Source: Vreelandella olivaria
Lineage (GTDB): Bacteria; Pseudomonadota; Gammaproteobacteria; Pseudomonadales; Halomonadaceae
Reading direction: 5' to 3'
NCBI GenBank assembly: GCA_004295565.1
Contig: AP019416.1
Coordinates: 868,001 to 932,000, forward strand
Length of the DNA stretch: 64,000 nt
In this document: positions 10,443 to 20,499 of the stretch, piece by piece
Layout of the letters: each line of letters starts with the position of its first letter
Position numbering within the stretch: the stretch's first letter is position 1
Program-made: the position numbers and the translations under genes
The notes under the pieces: generated by a model
The model's input: the letters and a program-made list of their open reading frames with translations, nothing else
The model's database searches: none
Told to the model about the DNA's origin: nothing

Positions 10443-10860
10443 CTACTTCACATCGTTACCCAGCACCTTTAATCGCTCAGGGCTAAGGGCGATGTCCTCA
10501 TTTTGTTGACTCCAATATCTTGATCAATGATGCCTTGGACAATGCGTTTGGCGTCGTCTAGTGAGTGCATCATGTAGGTGCCGCATTGAAACTCATTGAG
10601 CTCTGGAATCTCTTCCATACTACATCGCGCATGGCCGCGAGCCACGCTTCTCCGACGCGCTTCCGTTGGGCTGCCCAGTAGGCTCATATAAAACCCAGTA
10701 CGGCAGCCCAGGGCGAAATATCAATAATTTCGACGCTGTCGCTATTCAAGTGATTGCGCATAAAGCCTGCAAAATACGTTAATGCCCCATCCCATTGTGG
10801 AAATGAGAGGGGCTATTGTTGCGGTGCTCAGGCGCGACGGAGTGTGAGACAAGATAGTTG
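10443..10860 (-). pseudogene. Unrecognised frame-broken coding region
   Basis: I do not recognise this gene. Conserved-looking segments appear in different frames: [19 protein letters not shown], then [16 protein letters not shown], then a mixed-charge stretch with [14 protein letters not shown]. The last part is [15 protein letters not shown] and [18 protein letters not shown], ending at 10443 after restoring one A near 10504. At least three breaks are needed to join them, and no credible start was found. It may be a real cytosolic protein broken by sequencing errors or a decaying gene. Confidence 0.35.
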
Positions 10861-10874
10861 CGAAGGGGGGAATC

Positions 10875-11387
10875 TTAGCCGCCTTGTTTAGGCGCGGGCT
10901 CGATGATGATTTCGTGCTTCCTCCGCTCATTCTCCAGTGTTGCCAAGGCAATTTGGTAACAATCTTCGATATGGCGGCTGCCCATGTACTTCATCGCGCT
11001 GAAGCTAATACCACCAGCGACGGCGCTACCGACAAAAGGAACGAACTTAGCAACACCTTTGGACGCTACTTTGACGCCCATCTTGCTTAAAAGCATGACG
11101 ATAAGTTTTTTCGTGATGTATTTACCGGCCATTTTGCTGCCAGTATTTGAGATGGCCGTCATCACAAAGAGCTTGGATTCTGTATCCAGGCTGTCGATTT
11201 GTTCAGGCGTTAAACCAAATTTCTGGTTAATTTTGGGAATTAGCCGCATCAATATGGCAACGTCTGAACCTATATCCACCCCTGGAATGGGTATAACCGC
11301 CGCGCCCGCAGAGAGGCTCGAACTCTTGGTGACCATTGAATGGCACGTTTTTCTAATCGCTTCGAGTTCTTCTATTGATTCAATCAT
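10875..11387 (-). CDS. DUF697-like membrane-associated hypothetical protein
   Basis: Intact 170-residue protein. Its core SAGAAVIPIPGVDIGSDVAI and KFVPFVGSAVAGGISF resembles the DUF697/EcsC-type hydrophobic hairpins found in GTPase-associated membrane proteins. A Lys-rich amphipathic middle (residues ~88-115) and a charged C-terminal helix flank these. GGATCTCATC precedes the ATG at 11387, a weak AGGA-type site. The function is unknown. It is one of the few genes here with no frame break. Confidence 0.65.
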   Translation of the reverse strand: MIESIEELEAIRKTCHSMVTKSSSLSAGAAVIPIPGVDIGSDVAILMRLIPKINQKFGLTPEQIDSLDTESKLFVMTAISNTGSKMAGKYITKKLIVMLLSKMGVKVASKGVAKFVPFVGSAVAGGISFSAMKYMGSRHIEDCYQIALATLENERRKHEIIIEPAPKQGG

Positions 11388-11572
11388 GATGAGATCCTTT
11401 CATTTGCTGCCTGATTGATCCAGTGCTGGCTGTACCACTTCCTGGTTCACTTCCTTCTAACATTACTGACCGCTCTTGGGCGTTATTTGAGAGTCGCCTG
11501 TAGTAAAGTCGTCGGCGAAGATAAAAGTGTCAAACGGTATTTGGAACGGTGCAACTGAAGTGGGAGGCTTGA

Positions 11573-12522
<950 letters not shown>

Positions 12523-12624
12523 ATCTTAACCATGGCAATACTTGCTACTGCGCGGTTAATTGAAGTGGTGGATGAGTTAACCTGGTGTGAGTTGCTCATA
12601 TAAAGCCTTCTTTAGAACAAACGG

Positions 12625-12659
12625 AAAAGGCGGCAGTACAACAGGCTGCCGCCTTTTTT
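12625..12659. terminator. Bidirectional terminator between pip and the sugar dehydrogenase
   Basis: AAAAGGCGGCAG pairs with CTGCCGCCTTTTTT over a 9-nt loop. It lies between the convergent ends at 12522 and 12678. Confidence 0.88.
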
Positions 12660-12677
12660 ACGCGGAGGGTTAAGTGT

Positions 12678-13971
12678 TTACTCATCACCCTCGTAGGTCA
12701 CGCGCCAAATGGCGTTCGTCAGGTCGTCGGCGATGATAAGGGCGCCCTCTGGGTCGATGGTGACGCCGACTGGGCGACCGCGGGTTTTACCGTCTTCAGT
12801 AAGAAACCCGGAAACGAAATCAATGGGGTCACCGTCGGGCTCGCCATTGCGGAAAGGGATAAAGACAACCTTGTAGCCCACAGGGTCTGAGCGGTTCCAA
12901 CTGCCATGTTCGCCGATAAACACGCCTTCAGCGAACTCATCGCCCATTTCTGGCGTTGAAAAGGTGAGGCCAAGTGGCGCTACATGGGAACCCAGGCTGT
13001 AATCGGGCACGATCGCCGACTCTACTTTGTCGGGGTTCTGGGGGCGAACGCGGGAATCGACATTCTGCCCCAATAGCTATAGGGCCAGCCGTAGAAACCA
13101 CCTTCCTGCACAGTGGTGAGGTAGTCGGGAACCAAGTTGGCCCCGAGTTCGTCTCGTTGTTAACCACTGCCCATAGCTGGTCAGTGTCTGGTTGGATAGC
13201 CAACGCCGTGGGGTTGCGCAGGCCGGTGGCATAAGGCCGATGCATGCCGGTGTCGGCATCAATTTCCCATACCTCGGCCCGGTTAACCTCCGCTGCCATG
13301 CCGCGTTCGGTGATGTTACTGTTGGAGCCAATGCCCACGTACAGGTAGTCACCGTCGGCACTTGCCGTCATCGCCTTGATCCAGTGGTGGTTGATTTCCG
13401 AGGGTAGCTGCGTAATTACTTCTGGCGACCCACTGGCCTCGGTTTGACCTTCCTCGTAATCGAAGCGTACTACCGCATCTTGGTTAGCGACATAGAGGTT
13501 GTTATCAACCAATGCCAACCCATAAGGCGCGTTGAGGTTCTCGGCAAACACCGTTTGCTCTTCATAGCTGCCGTCACCGTCACTATCGCGCAACAGGGTC
13601 AATCGGTTACCACTTTCAACGGCGGTGGTGCCCTGGCTTTTTATGTAGCCAGCAATAAAGTCTTTTGGCTTCAGGGGCGGTGCGTTGCCGCCGCTTCCTT
13701 CGGCCACCAGAATATCGCCGTTGGGCAACACCAGCGTTTGGCGCGGCACCTTAAGGTCAGTAGCAATGGCCGTAATGGTGTAACCGTCGGGAACCGTCGG
13801 TAGCTGGTCGCCCCATTCTGCGGGCTCGGGAACTGACATATCCGGTAGAAGCCCACGTTGTGGTTCAGGAAGGTCAGGGTTTGGCCCATACTTTTGAGAG
13901 TCCTGGGCGCTAGCAACACCTGCCACCAGAAATATCGAGAGAGGAGCGGCGAAGCAATGGGAAAACTTCAT
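12678..13971 (-). CDS. PQQ-type (sorbosone/glucose) sugar dehydrogenase, exported (frame-broken)
   Basis: Periplasmic soluble quinoprotein with a six-bladed propeller, family L-sorbosone dehydrogenase/GSDH. A signal peptide (FLVAGVASAQ) is followed by PDGYTITAIATDLKVPRQTL. Propeller landmarks are ILVAEGSGGN, NAPYGLALVDNNLYVAN, GLRNPTALAIQPDT, and, after repair, GGFYGWPYSYWGQNVD, then GLTFSTPEMG, VFIGEHGSWNRS and VGVTIDPEGALIIADD. Two G losses near 13141 and 13070 break the frame. Repaired length is ~430 residues. The ATG overlaps the upstream DUF2231 gene by 4 bp. It needs imported or locally made PQQ; no pqq genes are in the window. Confidence 0.87.
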
Positions 13972-14395
13972 GGCTTATCTCCGATACCAAAGCGGGAAAA
14001 ACCGACCCACGTCGCCGTGCCTGCGAGCAAAACAACGACGATCGAAAGAGCAAAGCCAGCTGGCATCATGGCCCAGGCGTCGCGTGCATGGGCTAGCGCA
14101 TTGACAAGACCCAGTATCCAGGTGAGCAATAGCAGCGCTGGATACATCAGAAAACCAAACGGCGGTCTTGGGAACGAAAAAAGCCAATAATCGCGCACAA
14201 AAGCGCAAGTCCCGCGAAAATAAGCCCACCCAAATTTAGCCAAGAAGCAAAGGTTGCCCACTGAATATGGTAGGTGGTTGAGTAGGCGTAATCACATAGC
14301 ATGGTGCCAAGAAAGAGTGGCGTAGTCCCTGCAAGCATTACGGTATGAAACGGGTGAGCCCCGCTTCGATAAGTGCGATCGTTAGTGGCTGTCAC
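13968..14395 (-). CDS. DUF2231 membrane protein (one frame break)
   Basis: Four-helix inner-membrane protein that commonly accompanies periplasmic PQQ-type dehydrogenases. The conserved HPFHTVMLAGTTPLFLG lies at the N-terminus, followed by hydrophobic segments SWLNLGGLIFAGLALLC, YPALLLLTWILGLVNAL and ALSIVVVLLAGTATW. The GTG at 14395 is preferred because AAGGAG sits six bases upstream. A T loss near 14155 breaks the frame after RSQDRRLV. It overlaps the dehydrogenase start by 4 bp, so the pair is probably translated together. An electron-transfer role is inferred only from the pairing. Confidence 0.78.
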
Positions 14396-14590
14396 GGCAA
14401 ACTCCTTATGCTGTTCAAGCTGATTAATGCACCTTTGTTGGCTGACGCTGCACGCCAGCCCCAACTCAGGCAACTACATCATGTTCGTTAGGGCGCAGTA
14501 TAGTTGACGATAAACAACTTGCCCAAAGCGAAGCGGCGCTGGATGGGAGCACGTGCTTTACGTGGGGGTAGCTTTAGCTCGCTGTTCTGT

Positions 14591-15771
14591 CTAATCCAAC
14601 CACTGCCAGGGCGGTGCGTCCAGCCACCCCTGGCCCAGGATGGTCGTCTCGCCAAACGCTTTATCCAGCGCAATAGAGTGGCAGGCCTCATCTTTTTCCA
14701 GTGTTGCCACCAAGCGTGGTGCGTGGGAGACCACCCAAACTTGGGTGTCCCGCGAGGCACGGATAATCAGTCGCCCTAAGGCGGGTAGCAAATCTGGATG
14801 GAGACTGGTTTCTGGCTCATTTAATACCAGCAGGGAAGGCGGCCTTGAGTGAGCAACGCTGCCACTAACAGCAGATAGCGAAGTGTGCCGTCGGATAATT
14901 CCGACTGGTTTAAAGGGCGCAATAATCCTTCCTGAAGAAACTGCAGCACAAAACGGTTACTGGCGTCGGCCTCAAAATTGATGGTGCTCCCTGGAAAGGC
15001 GTCTTCAATTGCCCCATACAACGCCTCTCGGTCGCCAATCTCGTGAATGGTTCGCAATGCGGCCACTAGACTGTGGCCGTCATGATCGAGCACTGGGGTA
15101 CGGGTGCCGATTTGCGGTGTGCGAATGATGGATTGCGGATCGGTTCGGAACTGATCGTAGAAGCGCCAGTGGCGGATTGTTTGTCGAACCGCATGGACTT
15201 CAGGCACGGCAACCGGGTCACTGATTTCATTCAGAATGCTTTCGTAGCTATTGAGGTGGGCGTTGTAAACCTCCCACTTTCGACCAGAACGTACTTTTAC
15301 CACGGGGCCAACTCGGTCGATCAAGCAGCTGCTGGGTCGGCAAACATCGCCTGCCCAAATGCATTCACGCTTTATCTCAGGGTCGAACTGAAACATGGAC
15401 GGATCCCTGTGGCCCGCAAACCCCTGAGGCGCTGGCATCCCCAATGAAATGGCGTAACCAAACTCCTTTCCGACAAACCCCAGCCTAAGACGGGTATTAC
15501 TTTTCTTGGCGGTGCCCTCAATGGGGGCAGCTCCATCTCTCATGCTGTTGGTGAGCTTTTCCGGGCCCGCCCAGAAGGTGTAATCAAGCCCGCCTTCCTG
15601 AGCAATAGAAGCGATCAGGTTGCCTTTGGCGGTGTCTGCCAGTAACCGCAGCGATTTGTATAGATTGGATTTGCCACACCCGTTGGGCCCGGTCACTACA
15701 TTGAGACCGGACAGGGGCGAAACAACGTTTTTCAGACTGCGGTAATTGGAAACGGCAAAGGCGTTGATCAT
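14591..15771 (-). CDS. AAA-family ATPase of the RecF/SMC-like (AAA_21) type (frame-broken)
   Basis: Cytosolic ATPase of ~394 residues resembling stand-alone RecF/OLD-like ABC ATPases. Walker A is TGPNGCGKSNLYKSLR (residues ~28-43), the signature-like region is LNQSELSDGTLRYLLL, and Walker B is LLVLNEPETSLHPDLL. The switch His follows in VWVVSHAPRLV. A one-base loss near 14842 splits Walker B from the signature. No toprim, nuclease or second defence gene sits beside it, so a phage-defence role cannot be argued from context. It probably acts in DNA or nucleic-acid maintenance. Confidence 0.82.
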
Positions 15772-16247
15772 AAGCTCTGGTGTTTGATGGCTAGCTGCTT
15801 TGAGCAGCTTGAAAATGCCAGTTTAGCCCCGAGTGCCCTCTCACTAGAAGAGATCGATAGTGGGAGATTTTAAGTGCCGATTGAGGGGCGGAATGCTCAT
15901 GTCCGCGATTTCGGTGAGGGTTTTGGTCGGTAGTTGCCTTTATTCTGTACGAGCTGTCTGACGAGAGTGTCATACGGGCATCACTGCTTCTCAATATTAA
16001 AAGATTATCGGGAATATATAGAAAGACCGGATCAGGCAAGAAATGAAGAGTATCTGGCATTCTGATTTGTTCACTTTAAACCTATCATGCATGTGCTGGT
16101 GAAGTAACTAGCAAGACAATTCTTTCCCTGTAAAAGAGGTAATGAATTAACAGATGTAAGTTGGGGCGAAAGCAATCCATGGTTTCGTTGCCAAGGTTTT
16201 CTTTCAGCTCAATAGGTTGAGTAATTGGTTAAACGTAAGGAGTAATT
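15772..16247. other. Intergenic stretch before the small secreted protein genes
   Basis: 476 bp with no convincing gene on either strand. A short hairpin with arms AGCTGC/GCAGCT lies at 15792-15808 without a T run. The promoter of the first small-protein gene presumably lies between 16080 and 16230, which is AT-richer, but I could not identify -35/-10 boxes with confidence. Confidence 0.4.
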
Positions 16248-16415
16248 ATGAAACTGTTAAATTCGGCCTTAATCATTGCATTAATGCTTTCTTCAGGTGT
16301 GGCACTTGCTGAAAGAGGATCAGATGAAGATAACAGAATTATTTATCCGGAGTCGACATCTACAGATTTAGACAGCGGCGAACGAAATCTTCCGCCCTCT
16401 GAGGTACTTTGTTAA
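16248..16415 (+). CDS. Small secreted protein A (55 aa, tandem paralogue 1)
   Basis: I do not recognise a named family. The 55-residue product starts MKLLNSALIIALMLSSG with a clear Sec signal peptide and a cleavage site after VALA. The mature peptide is ~34 residues, acidic, begins ERGSDEDNRIIYPES, and ends in a lone Cys (SEVLC). AAGGAG lies six bases before the ATG, an excellent ribosome-binding site. It shares its leader and the AERGS-x-EDN-x-I-x-YPES block with the second gene 155 bp downstream, while the tails differ. Conservation of signal, cleavage site and block between two copies supports a real gene despite its size. Confidence 0.78.
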   Translation: MKLLNSALIIALMLSSGVALAERGSDEDNRIIYPESTSTDLDSGERNLPPSEVLC

Positions 16416-16570
16416 CAACCCCTAAACAACGCGAGATGGAGCGTTTACGGCCAGTGCGTTGCAGAGGGGCAATATCATTAAAGCTTTTCGACAGCTTGTA
16501 AGGTTTTAATTAATCGAATATCACAGGTGTTTTTCGAGAATAAACAGTTTTTGATTATAAGGAGTAAGCC

Positions 16571-16744
16571 ATGAAAGTGTTAAATGCAACCTTGGTTATT
16601 ACATTGCTGCTCGTTTCAGGTGTGGCGCTCGCTGAAAGAGGTTCGGGTGAAGATAACGAGATTGTTTATCCGGAGTCAGCGTCTTCACAGCAAGGCAGTG
16701 CGTTGATTTCTTCACCTTCTGAAACGCTGGTTATAAACCCTTAA
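16571..16744 (+). CDS. Small secreted protein B (57 aa, tandem paralogue 2)
   Basis: Paralogue of the preceding gene, with an almost identical ribosome-binding site (ATAAGGAGTAAGCC before the ATG). The signal peptide MKVLNATLVITLLLVSG is followed by VALA and the cleavage point. The mature peptide (~36 residues) starts ERGSGEDNEIVYPES, then a Ser/Gln-rich variable tail ending ETLVINP without Cys. Roughly two thirds of the first 38 positions match protein A; the tails do not. A strong terminator follows at 16779. The function is unknown; a secreted or periplasmic accessory peptide is the most that can be said. Confidence 0.78.
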   Translation: MKVLNATLVITLLLVSGVALAERGSGEDNEIVYPESASSQQGSALISSPSETLVINP

Positions 16745-16778
16745 GTGAAGCTGCTGGTTATGATATAGACAGTAATGC

Positions 16779-16817
16779 CGGGCGGGCCTATTAATCCTAG
16801 GCCCGCCCGTTTATTTT
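16779..16817 (+). terminator. Strong terminator after the tandem small-protein genes
   Basis: Perfect 12-bp GC-rich stem, CGGGCGGGCCTA with TAGGCCCGCCCG, around a 7-nt loop, followed by TTTATTTT. Confidence 0.92.
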
Positions 16818-17036
16818 CAGACTTTCATTTGGTTCAGTTAAATCGAGGTTTTACGCTATCTCCCAGGGCTATCTCCTAGAGCTGCTGCCTTAATAGCCAA
16901 GCACAACATTTACCCCATTAGGGATTAAATGTTGCCATGAATTATGCTTATCGCCATCTTGCTCGTTTGTGTAATTTATGGCGGTCAACGCATGGGCTTG
17001 CCGCGTCTAATCCATCGCCGAATCGACCATCACGTT

Positions 17037-17315
17037 TCACGTGGGTAATCCATATCCGGCCGCGCCGCCTCCATACCAGGTTTCTCGTGAGGGCACGGGC
17101 GCGAGTGGGACACCACGCTGTAGTCGCTCGACAAGGTCAGGGTTGGATAGATAGGGACTCCCAAACGCTGCTGCATCTGCGGCACCTGACGCAATTACAC
17201 CCTCAGCCCTGGCCTTGTCCAGCCCGCCATTGGCAATGATGGGGCCATCGAAGAACTGGCGGAAATATCTGGCGGTTCCTTCCTTCAACGCCTCGACCCA
17301 AGCGTGGAGAAGCCT
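17037..17315 (-). pseudogene. C-terminal fragment of an Old Yellow Enzyme (NemA-like alkene reductase)
   Basis: Only the last ~90 residues of a flavin-dependent alkene reductase remain. FDGPIIANGGLDKARAE matches the FMN-phosphate loop, AFGSPYLSNPDLVERLQRG the next conserved block, and ETWYGGGAAGYG the C-terminal family signature. The first ~270 residues are absent. The sequence runs directly into an RND-permease fragment on the same strand near 17315. It is a deletion scar, not a frame error. Confidence 0.8.
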
Positions 17316-17319
17316 GATT

Positions 17320-17580
17320 ACAGATCAAAAGTGACCTGTTGCCCGCCCCGGGAATCAGTACCAGCGGGGCGATGCCGAAGATGATGGTCAGGCTGGACAT
17401 AAGAATCGCCCGCAGACGTATCCTGACCGCATCGTGGACGGCCGCGACGATGGATTCAGCGCCTTCCTCCAGTCGCTGGTAGGCCTTCTGCACGATCAGA
17501 ATCGGGTTGTTGATCATGGAGCCGAGCAATACCAGGAAGCCGAGTAGCGTGAGAGCTGGGCTATCACAGCTGTCTGCTGG
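17320..17580 (-). pseudogene. Internal fragment of an RND efflux permease
   Basis: About 85 residues from the C-terminal half of an RND transporter: LTLLGFLVLLGSMINNPILI corresponds to the TM10-11 region, followed by RLRAILMSSLTIIFGIAPLV. Both ends are lost; the downstream end is fused to the OYE fragment within an AT-rich patch (17320-17335). It differs from the two complete pumps in this window, so it derives from a third one. Confidence 0.75.
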
Positions 17581-17828
17581 CAATGAATAAGGTAGGCCAT
17601 GGTTGTGCCCACAGTGTGTCAAAGATTGGTTATTTTGTAGCAAGGTGCACCAAGACAGCTAAAGTGCGATATAGGTGGGCGTTCTGCGTCTTGCGAGTGA
17701 CAGGGCGCTGTTACCTATCTCTTCAAGCAAGTATTATCGGGGGGACTGCTTTTCTCAGTTTCTACGGCCAAATAGTTATTAATGGTTGGTTCGTCATTTA
17801 ATATCCATTGCAGTAATTAAGAAATGGG

Positions 17829-18298
17829 TTAAGCCAGCAGAAATATAACTAAAAGAGTCCCTGCGCCTGCCACTCCTATTGTATTGGTGAACTCTACTAT
17901 CTCATCCTCAATGTCACTCACCAGCCAAGCTGTCGTGCTTTTTGATTTTATTTTGGAAAAAATTAAGGCTGTAGTGCTAGCTGCAACGCTGAAGACGGCA
18001 ATGACGCTTTCAATTGATCCTGCATTAAGAAATATCATGGGTAAAACTAAAAAGCAGTTAACGTTATTATAATGCGTAACGCAAAGCGCTGTGTATGACT
18101 TAACGTCCCCGGCGTTTCCGATAGCCAAGCATTTGAGAATAACGTCTTATCTTCCATGCATAGCGCTATAAAAGAACTCTTGGGTAGTGAGGGTTTAGAT
18201 ATAACCATTTTATTACACCTGTTTGTTCTTAAAGATAAACCAATAGATCGGCACTCCATAGGTAACGCGAAACACTCAGTTGGGCATATTTCGTCCAT
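17829..18298 (-). CDS. Hypothetical protein with two or three hydrophobic segments (frame-broken)
   Basis: I do not recognise this gene. Its ATG at 18298 overlaps the stop of the upstream esterase gene (TGATG), which supports translation. The N-terminal ~50 residues (MDEICPTECFALPMECRSIG) are Cys- and Lys-containing and soluble. A one-base loss near 18145 is needed to continue into the hydrophobic part, with segments CFLVLPMIFLNAGSI, SVIAVFSVAASTTALIF and a C-terminal VAGAGTLLVIFLLA. Repaired length is ~157 residues. Base composition is clearly AT-richer than its neighbours, suggesting transfer. Confidence 0.5.
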
Positions 18299-19445
18299 CA
18301 GTCTCCTGTGACTTCGCGGATATCCTCAAGGAGGTCGTCAAAATAAGGATTCCAGGTCAGGCGGGCGTGGTATTTTTCCGCATCGTTCTGGCCCCATGCG
18401 CCGAACCAAAGGGTGTTGGTGTCATCAGGGGCGTGAGGCCGTCCTGGCCGTTTTCCAGCATGAGGTAGCTGCCCGCTTGACCGTAATAGGTATTCTCGGG
18501 AGCAAACAGCACATTCATGTGGGAAAAGTTGCTGATTCGCCGGTCGGGAAGATGGCTGGTAAGGGCGGTGACGCGCGGATCGTCAAGGTTTTGCGGTGTG
18601 TCCCCGTACCATACGAAGCGTGATTGACGATTGGGAAAGCGGTTTTGAAAGGCAGTGAGCGTCGCGTTGGGGTCAAGGACGCTATCATGCTGGCTCATTG
18701 TTATGAGTACGGGTTTATCAAAGTGTGCGGTGTCGAGATTTTTTTGCACGGTACTGACCGAGCGATAATAGAGAGAGGCACCGCGCGTAGGAAGCGACTG
18801 GTAAGTGGCGATATTGTCCTCGTCATCAATGTCGAGCCAGTCCCAAAAATAGGCAAGGGCTGGGGCGAGAAATAAATAGCTGCTGCCGGGGTAAAATCCA
18901 GGGGAAAACAGCAGCAGGCCATCGACATTGTCGTCTGTGAACGCATGAGAGGTGACCAGGTTACCGCCGGTTGAGAAACCGCCAAGCCAAAGCTCATCGA
19001 CCTCGGCTGCTAGCAGTTCGGCGTGATGGGCAATGATTTTTCCCAATCCTCATTATCGGCTAGCATCAGATCGGCAGGGCGTGCCGTGGCCAGGCAGAAG
19101 AATGGAGCGAACCAGCCAGCCGTCATTCGCCATGGCGGTGGCGATATCAATGAAATACCACGGGCTTGCGCCCAGTCCATGAACTAACAGGATACCGCGT
19201 TTCGCCGGTTTATCTGGGCGGAGTTCGAACGGCGTATTGAGCTCTATTTCAAGGTCGCGGTCTTCACTGATGAAAGCGCGGTTATTCGCAATCCATGCAC
19301 GGGTTTCGCGCATATATTGATCGAAACTCTCCTGATCATAGCGAGGCAGGCTGCCTGAGGATTGAAAGCGTGGAGAGTCCGGTGGAACGGCGCAGGAGGT
19401 CAGCAAGAAAAGTGTGAAAAGTAGAACGCTAAGCCGACGAATCAT
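18298..19445 (-). CDS. Lipoprotein alpha/beta hydrolase (frame-broken)
   Basis: Probable outer-membrane or periplasm-anchored esterase/lipase. The signal ends in lipobox LTSC. The hydrolase fold begins RGILLVHGLGASPWYF (oxyanion HGLG) and LLPGHGT; the nucleophile elbow is GGFSTGG. The acid is in MSQHDSVLD and the His probably in ISNFSHMNVLF. Breaks lie near 19070 (CG region), 19040 (A run, restoring EDWEKIIAHH) and 18400 (restoring FGAWGQND). Repaired length is ~382 residues. A TGATG overlap couples it to the downstream hypothetical gene. Substrate is unknown. Confidence 0.78.
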
Positions 19446-19574
19446 GGAAGCCTCTCTGTAGTTGCTTGCCTCTGACAGAGAGTCACCAATGTGCTCCCCT
19501 TACTTAGAATGATTGGGCAGGCGGGCTGTGTAGTGTTTAACGAGCAGCGTGATTATGTTGACTGTTACGGTCAT

Positions 19575-20000
19575 TTAGCCGTTTAAGGCAAACCCCGGCA
19601 GTACTGCCTCGGCCTCAATAGCGATTAACCATTCCGGTTCGGCAAGGCCGTACACAATTAACCAGGTGGCGGCCGGCGGCGCGATAGGGAATCGGTGCTT
19701 CAACGCTTCCATCACCACCTGCTGTTCATACCGCACGGATTCGGCTAAGTAGATTCGTAGCATTACCACCCGCGTGAGATCGCCCCCAAGACTTGTTAGT
19801 AACCGTTCGACATTGTCGAGTGCTGCCTGGGTCTGCTCGGGCAACTCTGGGCCCGCTAAATGGCCCGCGGTGTCGACTCCCACTTGGCTAGACATCAGCA
19901 CCCGGGTGCCACCCTCGACTAATACGGCTTGGCTATGGCCTTCGATCAAGGTATCGGGCAGGTTGGACGGGTTTAACGGTTTGCGTCTTAAAATTTGCAT
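19575..20000 (-). CDS. RidA/YjgF-family protein
   Basis: Small trimeric cytosolic protein of the RidA superfamily, which typically hydrolyses reactive enamines/imines. The ATG at 20000 is preferred because GGAGG lies seven bases upstream; an earlier in-frame codon would add an unsupported leader. LNPSNLPDT, VGVDTAGHLAGPELPEQTQA and ALDNVERLLTSLGGDLTRVV are family features. The RidA active-site Arg position cannot be confirmed: RIYLAESVRYEQQ is present but the canonical CTVFL is not. The gene is intact at 141 residues. A second RidA-family gene lies at 56507. Confidence 0.85.
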   Translation of the reverse strand: MQILRRKPLNPSNLPDTLIEGHSQAVLVEGGTRVLMSSQVGVDTAGHLAGPELPEQTQAALDNVERLLTSLGGDLTRVVMLRIYLAESVRYEQQVVMEALKHRFPIAPPAATWLIVYGLAEPEWLIAIEAEAVLPGFALNG

Positions 20001-20262
20001 GACCACCTCCTGAGTACGTTCATAGGGTCGCTTGTAAGGATGACCATTCAATCGCGCCTGATACTCTGTTGGATGAGCAATGGCCGCTGGTTGTCAGCAT
20101 GTATTCAATACATGCAGTCAACGTTGTCGCTAATTTGTATTCTGGCTAAGAGCTTCCATGTTCAACGAACCTATGGTGCCAATATCGGCCTACTTTTCTT
20201 TCTCGTTTCTTACTGACATTGCGTTTTCACCAAAACGCATTGCAATTCGTAAGACCCACCCT

Positions 20263-20440
20263 TTAAAGCAGGCCTGCCGTGAGCGCCTTGAGTGTGGCCG
20301 CCGCACGAGTGGCACAGTTGAGTTTCCGGAAAATACTCTCGACATGGGTGCCAACGGTGCTGGGGCTAATACCCAGTGTGCGGGCGGTTTCTTAATTACT
20401 CGCACCATTGATAACCAGCCTGAAGACGTTGTCCTGGTTG
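20263..20440 (-). pseudogene. LuxR-type HTH remnant with in-frame stop
   Basis: Only a C-terminal LuxR/FixJ helix-turn-helix remains: ETARTLGISPSTVGTHVESI, then FRKLNCATRAAATLKAL, ending at 20263. A TAA at 20392-20394 replaces the residue where LuxR proteins usually have Lys (NKE). Upstream homology fades after VFRLVINGASN, and the space is occupied by the histidine-kinase tail. No sensory domain exists nearby, so this is a deletion relic. Confidence 0.72.
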
Positions 20441-20499
20441 ACCACTCCTGGGGTGGCATGGCGATCTCTGAGGCGGGGAACCACCCATGCCACTGCTTT

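Noticed and set aside
14591-15771. AAA ATPase as part of a new phage-defence system
   Set aside because: No nuclease, toprim or effector gene is adjacent; the neighbours are a sugar dehydrogenase pair and an empty intergenic region.
15791-16060. Minus-strand 89-codon frame upstream of the AAA ATPase
   Set aside because: No ribosome-binding site, low-complexity His/Ser-rich product and no homology pattern.
16937-17239. Plus-strand 100-codon Arg/His-rich frame
   Set aside because: It lies opposite the Old Yellow Enzyme fragment and has a composition typical of antisense frames.
20219-20238. Palindrome TGCGTTTT-CACC-AAAACGCA as a terminator
   Set aside because: No T run on either strand and no gene end within a plausible distance except the LuxR relic; left unassigned.
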